Assembly: GCA_950106755.1 (NCBI GenBank) | Contig: OX467083.1 | Location: 37,009,029-37,073,028 of the forward strand | Source: Climacium dendroides | Lineage: Eukaryota; Streptophyta; Bryopsida; Hypnales; Climaciaceae | Direction of reading: 5' to 3' | DNA: 64,000 nt | Shown: positions 27,044-39,005 of the stretch, piece after piece | How the letters are laid out: the number at the start of each line of letters is the position of its first letter | Position numbering within the stretch: position 1 is the stretch's first letter | The notes under the pieces: generated by a model | The model's input: the letters and a program-made list of their open reading frames with translations, nothing else | What the model was told of the DNA's origin: nothing | Database searches by the model: none | Program-made: the position numbers and the translations under genes

Positions 27044-29296
27044 CTTCCCAAATTTCAATATTGTCTCCACTCTTGTGTTTTAGCCATTGAAAATTTCCAT
27101 TCACACATTGCAACTTTAACACATTTTCTTGACAAAAAGAATTGATTGGGCAATGGTCCATAATGAGAAATATACTTGTTCATGTCAACAAGTTCACTTG
27201 ACCGAGAGACACAAAATCGATTGTTTCCTATTTTAAAAAGTGAATTTGACAATATTTTTATAGATCCCATGTTTGTTCTATCTTCAAACTTGACATACCA
27301 TGATAAGTGCAACAATAAATCTTTTTTAAACTTTGAATTGAAGTCAAAAACAAAAAATGACCATGCCCGAATAAATGACAATATTTTGAACTTCTACTTT
27401 TGAAAATTTTCTATTTGAATGCCATTAAGCAAAGTTTGACTTTCTACCTAAAATCACTTAAGGTTCCACAAAATTCTCATAGCCCAAGATTCAAAGACAA
27501 ACCAAAAAAAGAACATCATCTTTTGAATAAAAATTTTAAGCAATTTCCTACTTCGAGATTGCTAGAATTTCAAATTTCAAATTTTTTTGTGTGCTAATTA
27601 AATTGAATAAATAAAAATTATCAAAAATGATTTGAATTCTTTACAATATGCACCAAAACATTATGCAAAATAGTTCTATTTGTATATTTTGGAAACTCAA
27701 GTATCAATGTCATTTGGTCTAAGATTTGTTAAATCTTTGATGTGACTTCTATTTTGACCATATCAAAAGTTCTAAGGCAAGATTTATTGCACAATAAATA
27801 AAAACCTTTAAATTTTTTGCTATATATCATTATTTTCTTCATTAGAGCTACAAACAATGACATCTGTAAGCATTATTTATTTAAAATGTCTAACAATGTC
27901 ATGACTCATACAATTTTTTAAAGTCATTGAGAATCACAAAATTTTGCACCACAATCATAATAAGATGCTTCATAGCTCTCTTGATTAACATTTATTAAAC
28001 AAGTGCAAATTCTTGGTACAATATAAAGCCTATTGTTTTTTTTTCTAAAAACTCTCTTAAAAACAAATTGTCTTCATGCACAAATGCAAAATGCATGAAG
28101 ATTGAAAACAAAACTTGTGTTTGCAAATTGCATTAGAGTTGTATTGGAGTTTAGATTAAATGATGCAATTTGATCTCATGCAATTTTATTTAGTTTGCAA
28201 TTGATGCACAATTTGACGCAATATATATACTCATTTTGAATCCAATCTCATCAAAAATCTTAACATTGTGATTTTTTTTAGTCGTCATTGTTGTTGTTAA
28301 TCTATTCTTAGATATGAAAAGAAATTGTATTAATAAGTCATTGATTAATTTGATGTCCTTCTCAAATACAACATTTTAGTGTGTACCACAATTCAAATTT
28401 CTAGTGCAATTTTCCATTGATTGGAAAACCAAATACGTAGTCACTAAGTCACTAGAGTTAGAATACAAGCACAAACACTCCACCCGAGACTCCACCTTTG
28501 ATGTCTATGTCAACAATGTCATACAATATATTTGAGAATTAGAATTAGATGTTCAAGAGCTTAGTCAAAATATTGTCTATCATCATAATTTTAGTTTAAT
28601 GGTTGCACATTTTTGTGGAGACAATCATACTTTTTGCACTCAAATTACACTTTGAAATCTTTATTACCAAGCCTTTTAACTAGGAACTAAAGCACATGTG
28701 ATTAAATGGTTTTGGCAATGTTGATATAGACAAGTGAAAATTTTATGACATTATTAAAGAATATTAAATATAAAATTTAGGTTTTTCAACTTTTAAGTTT
28801 TAGTGATTTAATATTTCTAATAATAATATTTTAAAAACATTTTCTAAAATATAAAATTGTAACTTTGCAAATATTGTTTGGATGGTGTCAAGGATTGAAA
28901 TTTCACTTTCATATTAAAAAGTTTAGATGGCATGCCTTGGTGGAGGTGGTAAGAAAAGTGCACCCTTGATTTATAATGTTGGTGCAATTTGGCAAGTGAA
29001 AGTGGATTTGAATGCACTTTAGTGTGAATTTTGGGGACTCCAAATGAATAAATTATAATTTTTTTAAAGTATTGTCTCTACATATATTAAAAATGTATAA
29101 TAGGCTCTCATTGTTTTTTAATGGATTGTCATGTTTTAAATGCATACATTTTTTGTACTCTAGACATTAGAAGTAACGCCTTCTTGACTAAATTTTAAGA
29201 GTTTCATAATATTTTATAGGTGACAACTCTTGACACTACAAGAAAACGAGGATATAAACGACTAGCAAGAATGACTTCACAATAGTCATTCCAAAC
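27044..29296. other. Upstream flank or intron of the MTP-like gene
   Basis: The missing MTP 5' exon should lie upstream on the minus strand, here or further. Frames at 27055-27381 (minus) and 27176-27403 (plus) overlap as mirror images and show no targeting-peptide character. A single CACTA-style end (CACTACAAGAAAA) sits at 29234-29246 with no partner found. Confidence 0.35.
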
Positions 29297-31000
29297 ACAT
29301 GTGTGAGCTCCCACTTTGTCACTTGAAACTCATGATTTTTTTTTTCAATTTTGAATGTAGTTTTATATACAAAAGCCCACAAAAGAGTATAAAACCAAAA
29401 TAAGCATATCACATGCCAATGTAGTACTTGGTTCTAAATAGGATATTTTTCTTTAAATAAACCCAAATCCTACAAGTAGATAGAATAAAAACCTATAATT
29501 TGTACAAATTATGAATATTTAGTAGAAATTGTCCAAATTGTCTAAACCTACCTTACATGTGACAAATCTTGACTAAATTGGTCCAAGGGAATCTATGTGA
29601 CTACATGAGAACCTTGATTTGATTACCAAAAAGAGGTTTTGATTTTCTATTCTATTTTGTGAAGTTGTAGAAATCCAATTGTTAGCACATAGGTGAAGGA
29701 TAACAATTGGATGGACTAGTGGAAGGCATCTATGACCAAAATATGGTGTTTCAAGGTGGAAATCATAATCATACTAGGAGTTCAACAGAAAAATTAGTTT
29801 GCTAAGATTTCCTTCCATATAAAAGATTCCTATTCACAAAAAATTAAAGGTGCTAGCAGGATTTGACTCTCTTTTTGTACATGTGCAAAATATGAATATA
29901 AGCTTTCACATCTTTTTTGAAAATTCCATGAGAGGTTCCACAAAAAATTACAATTTTTTTTATAGTTAAAAGATCCTTTTCCAAACAATCAATCTCCACA
30001 ATTCACAATGACAATTTTTTTGAAATTACCTAAGGTGCAAAGAAATCTCACCAAAAATTATGATAGCTTATTCAATGCTAATAACAACCTCCAAACAAAT
30101 TTATGATGTTTCAACATCTAGAAGTATCTAACCTAAGAATATTCTTCAAAATTGATGAATTTGAAGGAAGTTTATGGGGTTGGCCGACTTTCTAGGGGCA
30201 TATACAATCAAAATGAGGTCAAAGCAAGGTCTTTTTTTACTCCCTCATACCTAATAAATAGGCTAGGCTTGTCATTTTTCTCAGAAAAGGTATACTTCAA
30301 AAGTTGGATTTTTACCTTTTTTCAGTTTTAAATTGGCACTACGTTTCAATGAGATTTAGAAGATAGAAAAAGGGGTGGAAAGCTCCTCTTCGTAAAAAAT
30401 GACCTTCTAAATCCAATGGCACAATCTATTTGTAATTTAGAGTCTTTCTCCAAAAGTTAGAGTTTTGAACCAATGTAGAAAGTAGAAAATAAGAAATTAG
30501 GATGGAAATCTTAAGTAATAAGTTTACTAGTAGGAAAATGAGAGGAGGTGGGTGCCCATAGAAGAGTATATAGGATCATTCAATTTCCTCTCAAAACACC
30601 CTTTGTAGCCATTTTTTGGCACGTTGACACTATTTTGGATTCATTTAGTTGGATTTTGGCCATTTTGAGCCAAATTGCCTAACATGTGTGTTTTCAAAGC
30701 ATTGTAAGTTCCATAGTTTTTGTTTTGACAAGCTTTGAAGGACATTGGAGTTCCTTCAAATCTTAATTCTTTATTTTGAGTTGTTGGAGGAATGGAGGTG
30801 TTTTTACTAACCTTGTTGTGCTTTGTTGGAATTCTTGAATTTTTTATTTTGTTGTACTAATCTTAAAGCAATCCCCACCGTATCTTGGCAATGTTGTTTT
30901 GGGGGCCTTTAGAATAAAGTTTGATTAGTGTTATACTAACAAGTGTTTGTACTAACCATGTATCTCGGGTTGTACTAAACTGTACTTGAATTAAATTGTT
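29297..31000 (+). repeat. Long dispersed repeat, copy B
   Basis: 29297-30195 matches the reverse complement of 36545-35660 almost continuously (shared: GTTTTATATACAAAA, AAATTGGTCC(A/G)AGGGAATCTAT, CAAGGTGGAAATCAT, CTAGGAGTTCAACAG). From about 29990 it also matches 1000-1650. All frames are interrupted. Probably an LTR-retrotransposon relic. Confidence 0.7.
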
Positions 31001-34000
31001 GTACATCCATGTTGTGTAAGTGTCGTGCACTAACTTGTATGTAGTGTTTCCACTCCCTCCCTAAACGGCAAAGCTTTGACCTTCAAGCTTTTAGAAGTTA
31101 GAAGTATTTTCTTGTATACAAACTTGTGGCAAAGGTTTGAATTTCCTTGTGCTATCTCCAAAGTTTAGTTTCCAAAATATGTTGGAAGCCACTAAATTTT
31201 AGTATCCAAAACAAACCTTAGTGGCTACATGACCATTCAAGTATAAAATCTAGCCAAGTAAATATCCAAGTCTTTTTAGTGATTAATATTTTTTAGGCTC
31301 AAGAATTAAAGGGCTCAAAAAATAGATCCCCCTTTTTGTTTTCTGTGTACCCCTTGTATTTTTTTTATATAGAATTTCGACCTCATCACCCAACCAATCC
31401 CCCGACCCCATCACCCATCTAGGGCTAGGGCTTACCTGCTAGAGTCGGGCTTATCTAGCCAAGTTGGGGTTTTTATTGCTTTTGCCAAGCTTTGCTGCTC
31501 TTGCTAGGGCCTCATACATACTCTAAGGGTTCAAAATTTTGGCTTTTAAGGTTTAAAATCTCAATAGATTGCAAGGGGGAAGTGAAAGAGGAAGATTAGA
31601 AGAGGAGGAAGATGAGTTGAAAGAACTTGACAACCATAGTGAAGGCAAATAGAAGCTCAAATAGCATAACAAAAATTCACAACTTCCGGCTATGTTTAAA
31701 ACTTACTAATTTAGGAATTAGAATAGATGAAACTTAGCAAATTTCATCCAAATGGAACAAGAATGAAAACATAGAAAGTAGAAATAATTTAGATTCTAAA
31801 AGTGAAATTTTAATTTAGTTTTGACTTGTGGATTAATAGTAAATAGGGTATGAGGTTTGAAATATTGATTAGCAATCAAAATTCATTCATCAATAATTCT
31901 CACTAGGGTAGTTCAACTTTGAATTACTTTAGAATTTTAGATAGTTCAAATCAAACTCTTTAAGGAACAAGTATAAAATATCAAAAAATACATTAGAAAA
32001 AAGGCAGCCCTTATCTGGGCCGCCACAGAGTAATAATTCAATCTATTCTTTGTGGTCTAAAAAGCCTATAGAATATGTCATATGTGTGCAGTCAAAGTGT
32101 GAATTTCAGCAAATGTAGTTGGATTTTCATTTTGACAAATTCTGAATATATTTAAATACATTGGGACTAAGGAGTACAAGTACTTGAATACAAGGTTAAT
32201 TAGAAGATTACACATGTTATGTTGAATTAAACCGAATTTAGTTAAATCTAGCCAAATTAAGTGGCTTTTAATGCTAGTTGCCAGTGCCACATACTTGGTT
32301 ATGAGTGTTTGAACAAGAGGAGATGAGCCATTCTTTATACAAGTGGGGTAGTGGTGGGTGCAATTATTCATATGGGATATGTAAATTAGGAGGAATAAGC
32401 ACTCAATTGCTCATATTTAAGGCAAATGCAAGAATTGTGTTAAAATTCAGATTTTAAATCTCATTTTCACATAGTAGAACAATTTTTTTCAAAAAACTTT
32501 GAATTAATAAAAGTTGAAAGATCAAACTAAATTTCATTTCCAAAAATCAGTTTGAGATTCAAGTCTTTACTAAAAAATTATAAACAAATTTCAAAGAGGG
32601 TTTAACCCTAAACCCTAAAAAAATTTGATTTAAAAAGTAAGATTGTCCATTGTAAGCAAAGTTTGGATTTTCCACAAGGATATACCTTAATCTTTTGTTA
32701 CATTGTGATACATGTTTATCTTTTATAATTATTGAGTTCAAAATAGATCCAAAAATTTGCAAACTTGTTTATAATTTTTTATAATTTGGAATAATTAAAA
32801 TTATTATAAATTTAAAGAAATTTGGAATTTCATCATAGGAAATTAGGTGATCCAAATTATTCTATTCCAATTCTTCCTCCCATTCAAGCAAAGCTTGTCT
32901 TATAACAAAATCATTTTTTAATCATGTGAACTTTTATTTATCCATCTTTGATATCTAAATGTGCACAACCAGACTCTAGTTTCATGTGTAATTTATACTA
33001 TGTGGATGCTTAGGCATTGTCTATTGTGCCTTCAAAGCACTAGAACTTTATTAAAGTGCCTACATATCACAAATTTGCAAAAGAGCTACTCAAAATCTAA
33101 CTTAATTGTAATTTTTTATCAAAAAAATGAACTAATTAAGGGCCACGATGTTTTTTAGGGAAAGAATCTACAATCTACAATTAGAAATTTTAATTTCAAG
33201 AGTATTTCATGCCATTTCTAAAAACATAAAATGCATTGAAATTTGACACTTCTATAAAAAGTTATACCCAGATGATGTTTAGCCTTTGGAATGGCTACCT
33301 AAACTTCATCTATTCTTTTTGACCAACTCCTAATTTCAATTTACTTTGGAAATTCTAATATAGGTTGATTACTTGATTTGCTAATCCCTTGTGACTAAAG
33401 AGGTTGAATTACTTCTAATCAAGTATTATATTTAGACCTAAAATAATTTTTCTTTAAATATTTTTACTTCAACTCCTCAAAAAGTTAAGTTATTTCACAT
33501 TTAATCTTCCTATTGAGAGTTATTGATTAATGAAGTTCGACTACTAATCATTATTTCAAATTTCATCCACTATTTACTACCAACTAAAAATTCAAAATTA
33601 ATTTGTAACTTTATTTTTGGAGTTTAATTTATTTCTACTTCTTGATTCCCTAACCTTATTTCTTTTTGATGATTTTAGCTAATTGTCATCCAATCTATAC
33701 ACTAAACTTCATCTCCCTATATTTTACTTATTGTAGACTTAATTCCTAACTATTTTATATTTTTGAAAACCTCTAGACCTATTTTATAAGTTTTTGAGCT
33801 TAAACTTGAAAAATACATCTAATCTTAAAGGTATGAATCTAACTTGAAGTTCAACTAGGAATTAAAATGGCTAATCAAGAAAATTAAAGAAGAGATGGAG
33901 GACTTAGTAAATTACCTCAGGCTGGATCTCATCTATAAGGTGGTCAAATACCTTCAAACTCCAAAAATAAGTTTACTAAGTTTTGTTTCCTTTTGGATTT

Positions 34001-34496
34001 TTATTCACCACTTGAAGTTATGGAATTAATACAAATTGAGAAGTTGTACTTCCAACTACTTCCCTTCTTTTTCTTTTCTCCTTTCTTTTTCTTCTACTAC
34101 TATTCTATTCCATTATTGCTATTCTACTAATTGACTTTGCAATGGAATATAACTACAAACCTTAAGAAAATAATTGACACTTACAACTTTACAAGCTATC
34201 TTCCTATCAATTCAATTATTTGATAACCCAAACTCTAATGGTTCTAAGGAATTCTTGAGATTTTCTTTCCTAATCTTATCTTTTGGGATTAGCTTCTCAA
34301 TATCAACATCAACATCAACAACACTAATTTGTTTTCATATCTTGTTTTGGGGTACATATACACATGACCTTCTTACAACTTCTCTTCAATCCTCTTATAG
34401 TACCTTGAATCCTTTAAACTCCTTTGGGTTGCCACTTCCCTTATGCTTCCCACTTATTAGCAATTCTCTCTTTTAAGCTAGGCGTGACATTCCCAC
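31001..34496. other. Gene-free DNA, possible retrotransposon LTR and leader
   Basis: No exon supported. 31070-31320 resembles 35205-35480 in direct orientation (ATGGCAAAG-type blocks, AAGTTTAGTTTCCAAAATATG). A short GC-richer patch at 31381-31450 (GGGCTAGGGCTTACCTGC) carries a good minus-strand splice donor, but no continuing frame that can be tied to a gene. Confidence 0.3.
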
Positions 34497-34512
34497 TTGG
34501 TATCAAAATCTC
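34497..34512 (+). other. Possible tRNA-iMet primer-binding site of an LTR element
   Basis: TTGGTATCAAAATCTC resembles the plant retrotransposon primer-binding site TGGTATCAGAGC, complementary to initiator tRNA-Met. It follows an AT-rich 0.6-kb stretch that could be a degraded LTR. Neither the LTR termini nor gag/pol frames are visible, so this is tentative. Confidence 0.3.
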
Positions 34513-34861
34513 ATCGACAAATTCAAATTCCAAATTCAATTTGTTTTAATCGAGTATCGTTGACTCACACACTCAAGCTGAGCATGTATAGCAACCAACA
34601 TCTAATTTTTGGGTGTTTCGAGTGCATTCGAATGAAGCGGAGAATCACTTCCACAGGGTGGATAGCTGCAGATTGTCTACGATGGTATGTTTTGTGGCAG
34701 GTTGATTATCACGACTGGTTGCAATGGCTCAATTTTCTGTGACACCCTTAACCCTATCAAATCTATAACGTTGAATCGTCGGCAGGCAAAAGCTGAGCAA
34801 AAGGAGGTTAGAAAATGGAAACTTGCCAAGTTGAAGGACAAAGCTGTGCACGTTTCAGAAT

Positions 34862-35104
34862 CTAGGCACGTTTGAAATTTTTTCTAGTAGAAACCAAGAA
34901 TGTTTTCCTTCTTCCTTCAAAGTAGAGAGCATCACACATGTCAAACCTTGCAATTCCTGTTTCTAAAGCATTTACTACCAATTTCAGACAGAATGCACTT
35001 TCTTCTTCCTGAAATCGTGCAAGCCTTCGCAAGTTCGCAACATGATTCTGAAATTGGTCTCTTCTAAATGGTATTCCTTCAACATAAAATGCTTCCCCCC
35101 CCAT
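34862..35104 (-). CDS. Unrecognised 80-codon frame, coding-like composition
   Basis: ATG to TAG with no interruption and a more balanced base composition than its surroundings. The encoded peptide is charged (RRDQFQNHVANLRRLARFQE, NALETGIARFDMCDA) and matches no domain I know. A splice donor at GCAAG/GTTTGA would give the phase needed by the first visible MTP exon 7.9 kb downstream. However, the peptide does not look like a targeting sequence, so I do not join them. It could equally be a transposon or retrocopy fragment. Confidence 0.25.
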   Translation of the reverse strand: MGGEAFYVEGIPFRRDQFQNHVANLRRLARFQEEESAFCLKLVVNALETGIARFDMCDALYFEGRRKTFLVSTRKNFKRA

Positions 35105-35659
35105 TTAGTACAAGATATCCTTCAACTAGGAGTTTTGGTACTAATTCGTGTTGAACATTTATATTTTGGCAAAACTCGTAGTTATCTCCCTTGTCTTCTT
35201 CCATATACAGAAGCTTTGAACCTCTTTGATGTCAAAAGTCTTAGATTTTGTATTAAAAGCAAGTCCATGGCAAAGTTTTGAAGCTCCCTTGTATGTATTT
35301 CTGAAGTTTAGTTTTCAAAACATGTTGGAAATGATTTAAAGTTCAGCTTCCACAAGATAGACCTTCTTCAATTAAAATTCCATAATCATCACAATTGGGT
35401 GATTAAAGTGTTGAAATGCGCTTGGCACCACCAAGTGTATTAGTCATTGAGAAAATTTAGCACTCAAAGGTGGCTAGTCCTTGTTGTTGTTTATTTATAA
35501 AAAAAAAAACATGAGGGTCCTAGAGAATTACCTACAAAATCATATATTAAAAAATTGAATCTATTACAATTTTTTTATATTAATAGTCATTATCTCTAAA
35601 ATATTAAAAATAATAATATAGGTGCAACAATGTAAACTAACTTTAGAGTATTCATAATG

Positions 35660-36545
35660 AATGCTTAATGTTTCGTGAACTTCAAATTCATGAACTTCCT
35701 TCAAATTTGTTAGTTTTAAAGAATATTTTTAGTTTGAGTACTTTTGGATGTTGAAATGTCATGAAACTTGTTGAAGCATGCTAATAATATAAAATAAGCT
35801 ATTACAATTTTTAGTAAGATTTTATTGCATTCCAAGTACTTTCTACAAATTTTCCATCTTAAATTTTGATTGTTGACCATTTGGAAAAAAAAATTTGAGT
35901 ATCAAAAACTTTTGAAATTTTTCGTGGAATTTTACAAAAGATGTGCAAGCTCATTTTTTTCTTTGCATGGGTGAAGGAGAATCAAATCCCACTATCTCCT
36001 TTAATTACCGGTGAACTAGAAATCTTTCATACAAAAAGGAATTTTGGCAAACCAATTTTGCTGTTGAACTCCTAGCATGATTTCCACCTTGAACCTTCGT
36101 AATCTAGCTATAGATGCCTCCACTATTTAGTCTTGAGCTTATTGTACTTATATACTAACAATTGGGGGTTTTATTATTTTACGAAATTGAATGGGTAACT
36201 AAAATTTCTTTGGGGGAATCAACTTAGGATTCTCATATAGATTCCCTCGGACCAATTTAGCCACAATGTGTCATATGCAAGGCAAGTTTAAGCAATTTGG
36301 GTAATTTCTATCAATATCCATAATTTGTACAATTTTCAGGTTTCTATCCTATTTACTTGCGGGATTTGGACTTATTTTTAGGAAAACACTCTATTTATGA
36401 CCAAATACTATATCAGCATGTGACATACTTATTTTGATTTTACACTTTTGGAGGGACTTTTTGTATATAAAACTTAACTTAAACTTTTAAAACAAAACAA
36501 AACAAAACATAAGTTCCAAGTGATGAATTGGGAGCTCATAGATCC
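35660..36545 (-). repeat. Long dispersed repeat, copy C (inverted relative to copy B)
   Basis: The reverse complement aligns with 29297-30195 from AGCTCCCA...TCAC(A/T)TTG at one end to AATTTGAAGGAAGTTCATG at the other, with many substitutions and small indels. The two copies are about 5.5 kb apart in opposite orientation. Confidence 0.7.
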
Positions 36546-39005
36546 TAAGTATTATTATATTATGGTATATTTATAACAAATTTATAAAATATAATTAACA
36601 AATCACAAGTATCAAAATTTAAATTGAGCATGTTCATAATCAAATGAATCATTACAAAATCATACCCAAAGTTTAAGATTACATCGTCTCAATGATGAGC
36701 ACTCCCGTGCAAAAATGCATCAATAAAAAAAAGTTCACACCAATTCTTAAAACCAATTTTGATAACAAATTTTTTGGACTCCCATTTTTATATGACTAAG
36801 GTATTGAAAATTTGTATCTCCAAAATCAACAATGTTCCAAACCTCTAGACAATTGTCACCAATAGCATAAAGAATAACAAAATCTTGTATACAAAGTGTC
36901 ATCAAAGAACTCCAATGTAATAGTCAATTCTAAATTTGAAATATATATATTTTAATTTCCTTATATATTTTTAAACCTTTAAATTTTGACTTCTAAAATT
37001 AAAAATTAAAAAATATTTTAAAAGTTAATTTGGTACATGTATAAATTATTTATATTTAAGTTAATCAATTTAATTTCAATTTTATAAACTCTTGGATATT
37101 GTCTTTTTGAATCATATTGTCTTTTAATTATTATTTGTTTTGAGTTAATTGAATTTATCTTGGCCTTTGGTATTGCATACTATGAGAAGATGTATTTAAA
37201 AAATAGTTGTTGAATTTTAAAGGACGTTGAAAACATCTACCTTCTTTGTGTGGAATGTGTATTTATAGATATAAGGATGTTTATGAAGGTGACTGTGTCA
37301 TGAAGCTTCAATTGAAAAAAAATTGAATATGAACTTATGAAGTGTCAATGAGATTGCAATATACAAGTTATTACGCCATTGTTGTGCACTTTTCATAAAA
37401 AAATTATTTGCCCTCAACATACAAAAATGACTCAAATTCACATATATCATTACTTTATCATAGCACAAGAAGGTCCAAACGCCTTGAAGTGTATAGTCAT
37501 GTGAATCACGAGAGTGGTGATGCTTCTTTTAAAGTAATAATTATTATTTGAAAATTTAGAAGATTGGTCATACAACATTGGGTTTGAGAACACTTCACAA
37601 TTGGTTCATGCAAGTAGAATGGCATATGCCTACAAGCTTGTATTGATCGAGTGCGGGAATAGTGACCTCATAGCACTTAGAGGTGACCTTCATTCCCATT
37701 GACTAGTGCTTTGTTTATTAAAGAAGGAAGTTTATTCCTTATAGGGTATGTGAGCAATGAACAAATTTACAAATGGGAGTATTTTGCAAGTGGTAAAATA
37801 TACAATGGTTCTATGCTATATAAGCTTTCCTTGAAAGTACCACAACCTTGACATAAATATGTGATTATGTTTTGAATTTGAATACAACTATGCATGACTT
37901 TACATACTTTACTAAATCATGTAAGTTATATTTGACTCCAAATGCCAACATATGGTCACATGATTGTTTAAGAAATACATCTCAAAGTTCCTTTATTTTT
38001 CTTGAATTGAAAAACTTGCAATGTAACATGATGCATAGTTTCATAGTTTTTGTGGATATTCAATACAATTGTTTATCTTGTCAAATTTGGATTTTTGAAC
38101 ATTTCAAGGACACCACTACTAGTAGTTTCTATTTATTTTTATGGATTAGAGTCTTCTCTAAGATATCAATATCATAGTATAACCTCCACTTTCTCTACAA
38201 TTTGGTTTGAGCTAAACCCCACATTTGGTCACATTTTTTACTAATTTTTGAATTTTTTTGATGATCTTGAAAGAAAATTCAATCATAATCTATTTTATGA
38301 ATTAGAATCATGTTAAGATTTTCATATAATCATAATTGCATTCCTATTATTGAGTCTTTTCAATAATATAAAAGTAACCTTATCAACCATGTTGTTTAAA
38401 AATTTATGGTGGGATTAACAATATAAACAAATAAATAATTAAAATTACTACCTAAATATAAAAATATTGAGGTATTTATAGTATAATTATCTTACATTTA
38501 TCTTGCAAAGATAGCACTTTGGTCCTCTCAACTTTGAATTATAATTTTTAAATTAAATAAATAATGAAGTAATGCAAAAATATTATTTTATATAAAATAT
38601 ATAACCTTAAAATCTTAAATTAATATTAATTTATATAAATTAAGGTACTTATTATATTATTAAAAGATAACAACAATTGCCTTCAATAATTGGAAATCCA
38701 TGAAAAGAGGGTGTATGTCATTGACAAGCAATCATTATGATGTTGTACAACATAGACAAGTTAATATCAAATTTTAGTTCAAAAGATTTTTTGAAATTGA
38801 TAAATGTATCAAATATTTATTATTGAAAATATTAATTTATTATATATTATATTTATATAAAATTATATATATGATAATCTAAATGTATACATTAGAGATT
38901 ATGGAATTAAAATAACAGAATGTTGTCTTCATTTGGAATATAAAAAATTAATAATCAAAATCAAATTCAATATTAATGAAATGAAAGTAGTTTTGTCATA
39001 CATAG
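36546..39005. other. Upstream region of the aspartic protease gene
   Basis: Very AT-rich with no recognised exon. The protease's missing start exon should lie here or further upstream. The frame at 37872-38177 (101 codons from a TTG) is not similar to a protease N-terminus and may be a transposon relic. Confidence 0.3.

Noticed and set aside
27055..27381. 108-codon minus-strand frame as MTP N-terminus
   Set aside because: It ends in a stop just before the MTP exon and is in a different frame; the sequence lacks targeting features and overlaps a mirror frame on the other strand.
29234..29246. A second CACTA element
   Set aside because: Only one terminal motif was found, with no inverted partner or target duplication.
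31430..31500. Minus-strand donor (AGCAG/GTAAGC) as the end of the missing MTP start exon
   Set aside because: Phase fits, but the frame is closed by a stop a few codons upstream with no ATG or targeting peptide.
37872..38177. Plus-strand frame as the missing protease start exon
   Set aside because: It starts at a non-ATG codon, contains no anchor-like or protease-like sequence, and the needed splice relation is not evident.
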